From Corylus avellana (Eukaryota > Streptophyta > Magnoliopsida > Fagales > Betulaceae): a stretch of DNA of 64,000 bases. Position 1 is the stretch's first letter. The number at the start of each line of letters is the position of its first letter. The stretch spans positions 28,612,358-28,676,357 of the forward strand of contig NC_081542.1 in the NCBI RefSeq assembly GCF_901000735.1. Reading direction: 5' to 3'. The notes beneath the pieces were generated by a model, which did not search any database, was not told the origin of the DNA, and saw nothing but the letters and a program-made list of their open reading frames with translations. The position numbers and the translations under genes were made by a program. Positions 10,894 through 20,369 of the stretch are shown in pieces.

Positions 10894-12040
10894 GGCGGGG
10901 ATTACTAACTAGCACAGCAGATTTTAGTTGAAAAGCGTCCATGTTGCTTTCATGTACATAAGGTTAGAACTTATATTCATGAGACAGTACATTTCATTTG
11001 CAATTTGAACTCCTCCTATGCCTAAAGCCAGTTGTAGAGATTAGTAATGGTTCAACCTGGTTACTTGGCATTTTATCCTTTAGTTCGCTAAAGATTTGAG
11101 TTTTCTTTTTTACTGTTTTCCTTTTCTTTTTTCCTGTTTTCTCTGCCAAGTCTAGATCCTTCCGTATGCCATAAGTTGATGGTTCTCGATCTAAATTACA
11201 AGTGATAAATTTTGGGTTTAGGTTCAAACGATCAAGAGAATGATTGGTAGTAATTGTATAAGCTTCCATTATAGCCGTTAGACGAGTTAATAGGAATTGT
11301 GATGTCATTAGGGTTTAGAGATATTTTGGTTATTGTTCTATTTCTCTAAACCTATGTATATAAGATGTGTTGAGGTAAGCTACTTAACAAGAACAGAGTA
11401 ACGCGTTTCCACCTTTTATGTCTTAAGTCATTCAAGCAAACTACAGCAATAACAAAGCACATTCTGTGTTTGTTTGAGTTTACGATTTCAAACCATGCAA
11501 TTTAAAAATGACAATTTTAAAACATATTAGTAGTTTAGCCTTTAAGGTTGTGCATTTCTAAAAACACACCCACTTGCCTGTAATTTAAATTAAAAAATGT
11601 AAATTTTTCTACATTTTCATGGAATTAGTTTAAAATCGCACTTTTGGTATACATAATTGCGAACTCTGCACTTAGAGGGAGCAAATTAACTTAACTGATA
11701 AAGTTTGTTATGGTCGGACATAGATCACATTGCATTTATGTAGAAACCATGAGAACCCACCATGCGACCCATGGCACATTGCCCACCAATCACTCAAAAT
11801 GTCAATTTACCAAACTGAAAAATATAAACACCTGAAATATGATCATTTTGATAATAATATACAATGATTGTGACAACAACTATCCACACCACTGCACAAT
11901 ATTTCTTACATTAAAAATAATGAATATTTCAATCAGACAAACAATTGATGGAGGGAAAGGGGGAGAGATGACATGTATGTATGCCTCAAAACCTATAGAC
12001 TGATATATTTCAAAACAAACTTTACACTGCTTAAATAGAC
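10894..12040. other. Spacer between CAT pseudogene and AIR9 3' end, copy A
   Basis: No gene is seen. The part after the CAT stop looks like a former 3' UTR. At about 11465-11660 there is an AT-rich MITE-like sequence (AAAATCGCACTT near its end) of the same general type as those at 8030 and 32376. The stretch matches 34592-35754 in copy B with small indels. Confidence 0.6.
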
Positions 12041-13428
12041 TTATGTTTCTATTTTGAGAAGGGAATTGAGAGATGTACTATTGAACCGCTGAGCAAGGCC
12101 TCGGATCACAAGCACAGTAACGTCCCGGAGGTGCCGCGACTGCACCATCAAGTCTACTTCATTCTCGCTGTCCACTACAATTCTAAGCCGATGCTGATCG
12201 TTTCGGAAAAGCTCCACCTGTTACATCATTAATCTTTAGATTCCAGAGTATGTCAACTAACACTTGAAACTAAATTATGGTCAACTTTGAGGATCCTGAC
12301 AAACAATATGGATGAGAATTTTAGGTATCTTGAGTAGAAACATAAACTTACATGAAAAGGGGGAGCATAAGTTCCACGAATTTCAGTAGTTGGGAAAGAA
12401 GTTTTAGACCCTGGTTTTACAACCTTGACTCTTTTTCTATTAACTTCTAGGAGTCTTCTCTCGAAACTCCCCGCTGAAGGCACCTGCTAAATTACAACAG
12501 AGAGTTTATTTGTTCCGACTTCTATCTTCACAACATACATAAACACAAAAGAAATGTACAAAGTGAATATCAAAAGCAACCTTTTTAGAAGTTCGGTCCT
12601 TGTCACACAATGTCTGTTTCCAAAGAGGTAAAAGTGAGACTATGGAGCATTAAAAAGCATAAGATGACAATGAAGGAAAATTACAAACATTTAATCAAAC
12701 ACAGTTTGAAATTTAAATTTTATGGTTCTGTTTCTAGTACAATGAAAATCTGACTTTTATAAAAAATAAAAAATATGCAACAAACCAAAGATTTTTTTAA
12801 ACAGATTAGTGGTATGAGTACTCAAATGATAAAAAAAAATGAGCATCTTCCTAAACAAAGGGGTTGAACAGAAACTTGATTAATTAAGTGAATGTGCTTC
12901 AATACAGGAAAACAAAGATTACTATCAGGCTATACTTCCAATACAAAAAGATTACTATTCTGTTTACTAATCCAAGCATGTCTTTCTCGGCAAAGCACCA
13001 CATTAGACGAAGAGGAATAAAATTCCAAATGACTATCCGTACTTGGGTCATTCCCCTTTAGAAAATCATCAAAGTACTTCACTTTTATCAACAAGTATTG
13101 CCAAAAAAAAAAAAAAAAAAAACCTAGAAGGAGCGCCATGTTCGGAGGATTCGTATAAAAATTCACAAAAACTCCTGCCAACCTCAAACGTCAGCCTTTT
13201 CTTTTGAATACAAATTCCCAAAAAAAAAAAAAAAAAAAAAAGACCATTTAGATACATGTGTCATGATGTATGTTGCATTATTTATTAATGAAAAAAACTA
13301 AAGAGTGAAAAATATCAGTTAATGCATTGATCCATATTTCTTAGCATAAGACTGGAAAGATAATCACACCTCAAACTTCACAGATCCAAGATCAAGCTTC
13401 TGCTTCACTTCTTTAAGAACATCAGGCT
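12041..13428 (-). pseudogene. AIR9: Truncated 3' end of AIR9 (exons 34-37), copy A
   Basis: Four exons match the last four of the intact gene: 13428-13370, 12613-12581, 12483-12352 and 12217-12041. All have intact splice sites, the same phases and the same stop codon. The coding differences from the intact gene are three in the last exon, and all are silent. The preceding exon 33 should lie left of the 100-N gap but is absent, so this is a 133-codon tail with no start or promoter. A longer hidden copy is possible only if the gap is large. Confidence 0.9.
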
Positions 13429-13662
13429 CTGCAAGCAAATTAATAGATCGAACTCAGTAGAAGATATTTACCTCCACAAAAGTGTAACAGCACAAAAAAG
13501 AAGTACAAAGAAAGAAAATTCAAGAAAAAAGAGGACATTTCAGGTATAAAGAGAACCAACAATCGTAACCTTGTAAATTGGTCTTTGTAGCATGAGAAAA
13601 TGATCTTAAGTGATCATGAATGATTTCTTAACGTTAGTGATTATCATTGAAACAAACCTTTT

Positions 13663-13762
13663 NNNNNNNNNNNNNNNNNNNNNNNNNNNNNNNNNNNNNN
13701 NNNNNNNNNNNNNNNNNNNNNNNNNNNNNNNNNNNNNNNNNNNNNNNNNNNNNNNNNNNNNN
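13663..13762. other. Assembly gap of 100 N at the end of copy A
   Basis: Left of the gap is AIR9 intron 33, identical to copy B up to 37392. Right of it is unrelated sequence belonging to an LTR retrotransposon. The right end of the duplication is therefore inside or at this gap and its true size is unknown. Confidence 0.9.
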
Positions 13763-14020
13763 AAAATTCATCTCCGTCATTAACTTGATCACAATAATAA
13801 AATCCTCCAAATTAATCACACTAAGACGATTTTTTTTTTTTTTTTTTTTTAACAAAAATTAACCATTAGAAAAATGCTCATGCATCATTTATTAGAGACC
13901 ACACAACAATGCACACTCTACTTGGCCGGAATGTGGCTTCTCATTAACCCCCCAATTTTTTTTTTTTTTTTTTTTGAAAAGTCTGCCAGAACCTTATAAC
14001 CTTTGCTCTGATACCAAAAT
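13763..14020 (-). mobile_element. Truncated internal region of LTR retrotransposon, with PBS
   Basis: Directly left of the LTR at 14021 the plus strand reads GCTCTGATACCAAAAT, the reverse complement of an initiator-Met primer site (TTTTGGTATCAGAGC). This places the internal region of a minus-strand element here. Only about 250 bases are assembled, including two T-runs; no coding sequence is visible. Confidence 0.7.
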
Positions 14021-15989
14021 TGTAACATCCCCAGCCCGTTAAGGCTGAGTTTGCCACTTTTCTTCTTTTACAACAAAAGTTTTTGCAAAGATCTATAAGG
14101 TCTATCAGAGTACTTGATTTTAGAGGATACGAAAAATGTATAAAACATTATTCAAGAGATTTTATTACAAGCGAAATTAGAAAACATTAAACTTTAGTTG
14201 CGGAATATCATATCATTACACTAACTTATATGAAAAGACTTTGAAAATTAATAATTATTCCCACCCCATTCCGGCCTCCTATTCCAGCATCCTTTCTACC
14301 TGAAAACAAGAAATAAAACTGAATGAGCCCAAAGGGGGCCCAGCAAGTAAAATCCACAACCATAAATAGTTTTACTCCTTGTTCTCAGTTTTGAAAATCG
14401 TTTTCGCAAATAAATATAATTCTAGCCATAATAATATCTGTATGTACGGTTGCATCTCCCGTAACATATACATACTATTACATCTAGTAATAGATCATCG
14501 TTGTAAATCATCTTTATAAATCATCATCATAATGCATCTTTATAAATCATCATCATAATGCATCATTATAAATAATCTTTGTAAATCATCATAGCATATC
14601 ATCGTTGAAAATATAGTATCATTTTCTCATAATAGGGCCCATGTACACTATTACCCCTGTGCACGAGGGTTGCGGGTCCTTGTGACCATGGCACTGAACT
14701 GTGGCCACAGCCATGCCCGACCGTCAATTAACTCTTTCTTGGTGCACTCAACGGTCTAGTTGATGGAATACCACCTTCTGGCATAGCCTCCTTCAGTGGT
14801 TTCGCCTCCATCCGAGTATCGGTACCGAACTCTCATCTTATCTTATCTTGGGGCCAAAAATACTCTCCTCCATACATGTGCCCTCATTTCATAAACATTT
14901 ATCTCATCTCTTGTACTTTTCTTTGTACTTCTTTTGATGCATCTTAGGGCAACATGTAGGAGGGTTTATCATCATTTTTCTTTCTTATAATCATCATCAT
15001 TTCTCAACTTTCTTTTCTTAAAATGGAAAACTTTTCCAAATATAAACTTGTTGTGCTTAGAAAGCATTTAAACAAATAGAAACTTTCTAAATAATTCTTT
15101 TAGAAATCCTTCATGCATGCAACATAACTTCATAATACGTAAATAAAATAATCATTTACAATTTGATACAAGAATATATAAATAGCATGACATGAAGTAA
15201 TTTTAGAAGGGGTAGTGAATTTACTTACCTCTAGACTGAAGCTAAAAGTGGTATGAAGGAATCTAGTTGCTCCAATATGACTAACACCACTAGTATATCT
15301 TTTGAAACTAATTTCTAAAGTCCGCTATCTCTTGTGTTCTTTCTTTCTTGTAGCGCTTGGTCTCGCCCTTTCTCTCTCTGTTCTGAGTAAACACTCTTAG
15401 AAAGAAGAAAGACCGAGTAAAAAGCGGAAGAAGGAAGAATATATGCAAGAGATGGGAGAGGAGATGAGTGGTGAAAATTCTGAAGGAGAAGAGCTCTATT
15501 TATAGGAGAAAATCAAACACTATTCTACCGTCAATTTACAATTATACCCTCATTTTACTATTTCACCAACCTTATACTATTTCACCAACCCTATACTATT
15601 CTACCTTCAATTTACAATTATACCCTCATTCTATCTTCAATTTACAATTATACCCTCATTTTACTATTTCACCAACCCTATACTATTCTACCTTCAATTT
15701 ACAATTATACCCTCATTCTATCTTCAATTTACAATTATACCCTCATTCTATCTTCAATTTACAATTATACCCTCATTCTATCTTCAATTTACAATTATAC
15801 CCTCATTTTACTATTTCACCAACCCTATACTATTTCACCAACCCTATACTATTTCACCAATTACCATTCTCTAATTACCACTCTCATAAATTTCCCAAGA
15901 ATTAAAATCCTTAGCTACAATGGATATTAAAATAACATCATTATCAAAATAATCTATTTAAATAGCTTTGAAAATTCTGGGACACTACA
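14021..15989 (-). repeat. 5' LTR of a minus-strand retrotransposon (1969 bases)
   Basis: The block runs from TGTAACATCC to GGGACACTACA, with TGTA...TACA ends, and is followed on the minus strand by a primer site. A plant-like TATA box (CCTATAAATAGAGC on the minus strand, near 15491-15504) supports its orientation. It contains a 30-base minisatellite. The right flank is the middle of a LINE open frame, so the element inserted into that LINE. The partner LTR is not in the window. Confidence 0.75.
15525..15860. repeat. Minisatellite of about 30 bases inside the LTR
   Basis: Units built on TTCAATTTACAATTATACCC repeat about seven times, alternating with a second motif built on ACTATTTCACCAACCCTAT. 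The copies differ by few bases and several are identical, so expansion is recent. The open frame across them is only a by-product of the repeat. Confidence 0.9.
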
Positions 15990-17336
15990 GGTACCATGGG
16001 ATCTTGATGAGATTCGGGCTCTTCAGTCTAAGGCAAATGACGTTATGGAAGAAGAAGAGATGAAATGGCAACAAAGAGCTAAAGTAAATTGGCTGAAGCA
16101 TGGGGACAAGAATTCTAAGTTTTTTCATGCATGTGCTACGGAGAGGAGAAGGGCCAACACTATAACTAGTATTGTTGATCTGGAGGGGAAAATTTGTGAT
16201 ACACCCGCAACCATTGAAGCTGCGTTTATTTCCTATTCCAGGGGAATCCTCACCACGTCGAACCCGACAGGGGTAGATGAAGCACTGGATCTCTTATCAA
16301 CAAGAATAACAGCTGAAATGAATGCAGACCTGGAGAAAGCCGTCTCTAGAGAGGAAGTTAGCTTGGCTCTAAGCCAAATGGCGCCTCTAAAATCACCGGG
16401 TCCAGACGGATTTCCAGCAGGTTTCTTCCAAGATAATTTTGCTGTTGTGGGAGAGGAGGTATTTGAAGCTATACAGAATTTTTTCTCCTCAGGTGTTCTT
16501 TCCCCAACTGTAAACTCTACGTATATTGCTCTTGTTCCAAAAAAATCAAATTCTGTTGTGGTTTCCGATTATAGACCTATTTCATTGTGCAATGTCCTGT
16601 ATAAAATTCTTTCTAAGATTTTGGCAAACAGGTTAAAGCTACTGCTCCCTCATATTATTTCGAGTAATCAGTCCGCCTTTATTCCAGGCAGGCTGATTTC
16701 AGATAATATTTTAGTTGCCTATGAAACACTACACACTATGCATTCTAGGATGTATGGTCGTGTGGGATACATGGCGCTAAAATTGGATATGAGCAAAGCA
16801 TACGACAGGGTGGAGTGGATTTTTTTGGAGAAGGTAATGAGAAAGATGGGTTTCTCTGAAAAATGGATCAATATGGTGATGCAATGTGTTACGACAGTGT
16901 CTTACTCCATTTTGATTAATGGAGTACCAGTGGGAAATTTCTCACCATCCAGAGGAATTCGCCAGGGTGATCCTCTTTCTCCATACCTGTTCATCCTCTG
17001 TGCGGAGGTCCTAAGCACACATTTCCAGCATGCCGAGAGCACTGGCTTATTGGGGGGGTCCCAACATCTCTGCGAGGTATGAAGATAAATCATTTATTTT
17101 TTGCTGACGATAGTCTCCTTTTCTGTAAGGCTACAACGCAGGATTCGGGACAGTTAGCAAAATTATTGGATACCTATGAGAGAGCCTCGGGGCAACGTCT
17201 GAATAAGGATAAAACGACAGTGTTTTTCAGCAGAAATACGCCCCAGGTTGTACGTGAAAGTATCCTATCTCTGATAAATGTTCCAGCATCACAACGCTAT
17301 GACTCCTATAAATATAATATTCTAAGTAGTATTTAA
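15990..17336 (+). pseudogene. LINE (L1 type) reverse transcriptase fragment
   Basis: The frame is open from 15990 to 17082 and encodes the region before the RT (KVNWLKHGDKNSKFFHA) and RT motifs LKSPGPDGFPAGFF, DYRPISLCNVLYKI, LDMSKAYDRVEW and RGIRQGDPLSPYLF. A frameshift at about 17070 moves the catalytic FFADDS motif to the next frame (17079-17336). The upstream part was cut off by the LTR insertion and the downstream part is truncated. The family copies itself by target-primed reverse transcription. Confidence 0.92.
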
Positions 17337-17838
17337 TTAATGTAAGTATAATATTGTAATTAACTTATAGCAAAAGTTCTAACATTCTAAGTATTTTTAT
17401 AAAATCAAAGAAGAAAAAAAAAAGGTTTGTCACTTAATATATAGTATTTACAAAAGATTTTGTGTTTTCATCCATCAAGTTGCAATAGCATATATACAAA
17501 TTAATTTAAAATGTCATTTTATACAAAAATAGTAAATCGACATGTTTATATATATATATAATATGTTTTGGAATGATTGGTTTTGTGAAGCAAATTTTCC
17601 ATATTAAAGCTATAAAAATGACATGTACGTACGTGTACGTCAAACCTAAATTAAGGATATATATATAACATTATCCTATAATTTAGCTCGTTCATTAATT
17701 TGGAATCTCCTTAAAATAATAAAATTAACTAACATTAATATTAGGCATATTGAAGTATATAAATATTAAATAAACATTGCATAAACAAAAAACAAGAAAA
17801 CAAAACAAAACAAAACATGCAAAACAAAATAAAACAAA

Positions 17839-17880
<42 letters not shown>

Positions 17881-17905
17881 TAATCATAATATAATAATAA
17901 TGAAA
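17337..17905. other. AT-rich spacer with AAT microsatellite
   Basis: No gene is seen. It is very AT-rich, with a short alternating stretch of GTACGT at about 17624-17640 and an (AAT)n microsatellite at about 17840-17880. Confidence 0.7.
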
Positions 17906-18006
17906 GAAATTTCTGACGTGTCGGTTTGACACGTCAGAAATTTCTGACGCGTGAAACGGGCACGTCAGAAATTTCTGACGTGTTAGAGTTTGACACGTCA
18001 GAAATT
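17906..18006. repeat. Tandem array of ACGT-core hairpins
   Basis: Three overlapping inverted repeats share the arm GAAATTTCTGACG. The first is a perfect 17-base stem (17906-17922 with 17928-17944) around a five-base loop. The second (17937-17949 with 17963-17975) and third (to about 18006) reuse the neighbouring arm. The motif TGACGTGTC occurs with its reverse complement. Such arrays resemble the sub-terminal repeats of CACTA transposons, but no transposon end is visible before the N gap. Confidence 0.85.
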
Positions 18007-18025
18007 AATACATTTTAATTTTAAT

Positions 18026-18198
18026 NNNNNNNNNNNNNNNNNNNNNNNNNNNNNNNNNNNNNNNNNNNNNNNNNNNNNNNNNNNNNNNNNNNNNNNNNNN
18101 NNNNNNNNNNNNNNNNNNNNNNNNNNNNNNNNNNNNNNNNNNNNNNNNNNNNNNNNNNNNNNNNNNNNNNNNNNNNNNNNNNNNNNNNNNNNNNNNNN
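18026..18198. other. Assembly gap of 173 N
   Basis: Unlike the 100-N runs this gap has an estimated size. It sits between the hairpin array and a TA microsatellite, both hard to assemble. Confidence 0.9.
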
Positions 18199-18628
18199 TA
18201 TATATATATATGGGTAGGCGATTAGCAGTTTTTTCCAACCGCTTCTAAAGATGGTTAGGTGGTTTGATGTTTAGCGGTTAACGGTTAGTAGGCGGTTAAT
18301 AAACGTTCTTCTTTTCAACCCTAAGTTTGATACACTAAGTTAAAAGTTTTTAAACTTTAAAAGGAATATTACAAAAGTAATGAAAGTTCATGAAGGTTAA
18401 GTGAAAATTTTCGCTAAAGTGGCATTTGATGTGGCATTTGGCCAAAGGGGTCCTCCTCTTTTATTTGAATAGATTTCATTGATGAAATATTAACAGCATA
18501 CAACTCTTACAATACAGAATATAAAGCTTTGAAAAATCATAGCCAAATGCTATGAGGTTACAAAGTCATAGATATAATTATAAAAATCTTTCAATCAAGT
18601 ACATATCTATGATTTCAAGCTTCTGCTG
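18199..18628. other. Spacer without recognised genes
   Basis: It starts with a TA-run, then has several GCGGTTA-like motifs (18210-18300). I see no coding region or RNA gene. The TRIM inserted at its right end. Confidence 0.6.
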
Positions 18629-19145
18629 TGTAACGACCCAGGGAAAAGCGCTAGCCACATCTGCGCTATCACCCCAAAAGGACTAGTCAATTTGGAGCTT
18701 CCCTAGAATTCATTATAAAGTCCAGTTTCACCTAGTAACTAGGTAATGTGGGACTTAGCACCCACGACTATCTCTATAAACCACCCACTCTATGTGGGCT
18801 TCTTCTCATCTTCCCAATATGGGACCGGGGTGTTACAAACTCCCCCTCTTAAACTCCCGACGTCCTCGTCAGGTTCACGTCATGCAATGCTCCAGTACCA
18901 CATGACCTGGTGTTATTAGGTGGCTCTGATACCACTTGTAACGACTCAGGGAAAAGCGCTAGCCACATCTGCGCTATCACCCCAAAATGACTAGTTAATT
19001 TGGAGCTTTCCTAGAATTCATTATAAAGCCCAGTTCCACCTAGTAACTAGGTAATGTGGGACTTAGCACCTATGACTATCTCTATAAACCACCCACTCTA
19101 TGTGGGCTTCTTCTCATCTTCCCAATATGGGACTGGGGTATTACA
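18629..19145 (-). mobile_element. TRIM (terminal-repeat retrotransposon in miniature), complete
   Basis: Two 209-base LTRs (18629-18837 and 18937-19145) start TGTAACGAC and end TTACA. The 99-base interior has a primer site next to the right LTR (minus strand AGTGGTATCAGAGCCA, 18921-18936) and a purine tract next to the left LTR (minus strand AAGAGGGGGAGTT). A five-base target duplication TGCTG flanks it (18624-18628 and 19146-19150). It encodes nothing and must use enzymes of other elements. By eye the LTRs differ at only a few bases. Confidence 0.95.
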
Positions 19146-19769
19146 TGCTGACCCATGTACAATTATAGTGGACAAATCTGCTCCAAATAAACTATATCTA
19201 GGACATGGGTAGCCCAAATACACAAAAAAAAAAAAAAAAAAAAAAACTAAAACTAAAACTAAAACTAAAAATCCGGCTGTGAAAGATAAACCCCCATACC
19301 GATCTACTCCTCCTTGGCCCGAAGGTCAAAAGACAATTCCATCATCAACCCGAAGGCGATGACAAAAAGAATAAAAAATCAAAAAAAAAAATCCCCACAA
19401 GCAGCAGCGGAGGAGCACGGCATCTTAGATCTTAGACATCCCCAAGAAGACACGCATTGGCTGGTGAAGACGATCAAATCTAAGTTTGAAGAAACTATAT
19501 CTAGATCTACAACTAGATTTACAACTAGATCTAAAGCAAATCCACCAGAAACGGAGACCGAAGGAGACTATAGAGAAGATACCAAACACTACTATTAGGG
19601 AAGGGAGGAGGAGGGAAGAACGGCGAAACCGTTTTTCTCTCCTCTGTGTTTTTTTCTCTTTAGTGTTGCCTGGAGAGAGGAAAGAATGGAGCACTTCTAG
19701 AGAGAAGGCAGAGCCCCTCTCTCTCTATAAAAGTCAAAAGTTTCTTCTGTCATTAAAAAGTTAGAAGAA
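19146..19769. other. Spacer with simple repeats, no recognised gene
   Basis: It contains an A-run followed by (ACTAAA)n at about 19220-19270 and a Ser/Arg-poor, Lys-rich open frame (19314-19598) without similarity to anything I recognise. I do not call a gene. Confidence 0.5.
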
Positions 19770-19876
19770 GGTCTCCAATGAGTAACTCAATCGGTTGTGA
19801 ACTATGTCTCATGAAGCTGAGGTCACTAGTTCGAATCCCCTTTCTCATTTTCCTTGTGTAAACATGTCAAAAAAAA
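19770..19876 (+). mobile_element. tRNA-derived SINE with target duplication
   Basis: It opens GGTCTCCAATGAGTAACTC, has a box-B-like AGTTCGAATCCCC and ends in an A-run. The 12-base AGTTAGAAGAAG lies directly before it (19759-19770) and again directly after the A-tail (about 19881-19892), the expected product of LINE-driven insertion. The related copies at 8674-8777 and 31415-31528 point the other way. Confidence 0.8.
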
Positions 19877-20210
19877 AAAAAAGTTAGAAGAAGAAGAATT
19901 AGGTGTTAAGGGGTCCTCCTCCTATTGCATAAAAGAAGCTAGCATGACAAGCCCATATATGGTCCTGGACAGAAATAGAAAACAAGAAAGGAAAACTTTT
20001 GATGGAAACAAAATTCTAGAGAAATGGAAAAACAAGAGGCAAGGAGCGTAAATCCTTCAATAATTCACACACCAAATCGTGAAATATGAGTGCAAGAAGA
20101 GTAACTAACGTTACTCATAAGCCAAACAAAAAACAGAGATAAATCATCTTTTATGGCTTAATGTAGGCCTTGGCAATTCAGCAATTGTTTGTTAAACCGT
20201 CAACTTTTTT

Positions 20211-20213
<3 letters not shown>

Positions 20214-20253
<40 letters not shown>

Positions 20254-20260
20254 AAAGAAA
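20214..20260. repeat. Long A-run
   Basis: A run of more than 35 A follows CTTTTTTTTCT and is continued by AAAAG repeats. It may be the tail of an unidentified plus-strand retroelement; it carries no other signal. Confidence 0.7.
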
Positions 20261-20369
20261 AGAATAACAAAAAGAAAGAGAAATAATAAGAAAACAATTA
20301 AAGGTTATTTCAGAAAAATTAAAAAAATAATAATAATAAAATAAAATAAAGGCATAAAAAGATCTCCAT

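Noticed and set aside
13047..13260. Phe-rich short open frames on the minus strand in both copies
   Set aside because: They span A/T-runs in AIR9 intron 34 and the similarity is only that of the duplication.
15525..15860. Regularly spaced 30-base repeats suggesting a CRISPR array
   Set aside because: The units are contiguous with no unique spacers, the genome is a plant, and the repeat lies inside an LTR.
18629..19145. Simple tandem duplication of a 209-base sequence
   Set aside because: The copies are separated by a primer site and purine tract and are flanked by TGCTG, so they are the LTRs of a TRIM.
19770..19876. tRNA gene suggested by a box-B-like GTTCGAATCC
   Set aside because: No cloverleaf can be built, an A-tail and target duplication are present, and relatives occur in both duplication copies, so it is a SINE. 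The same reasoning applies to 40764-40878.
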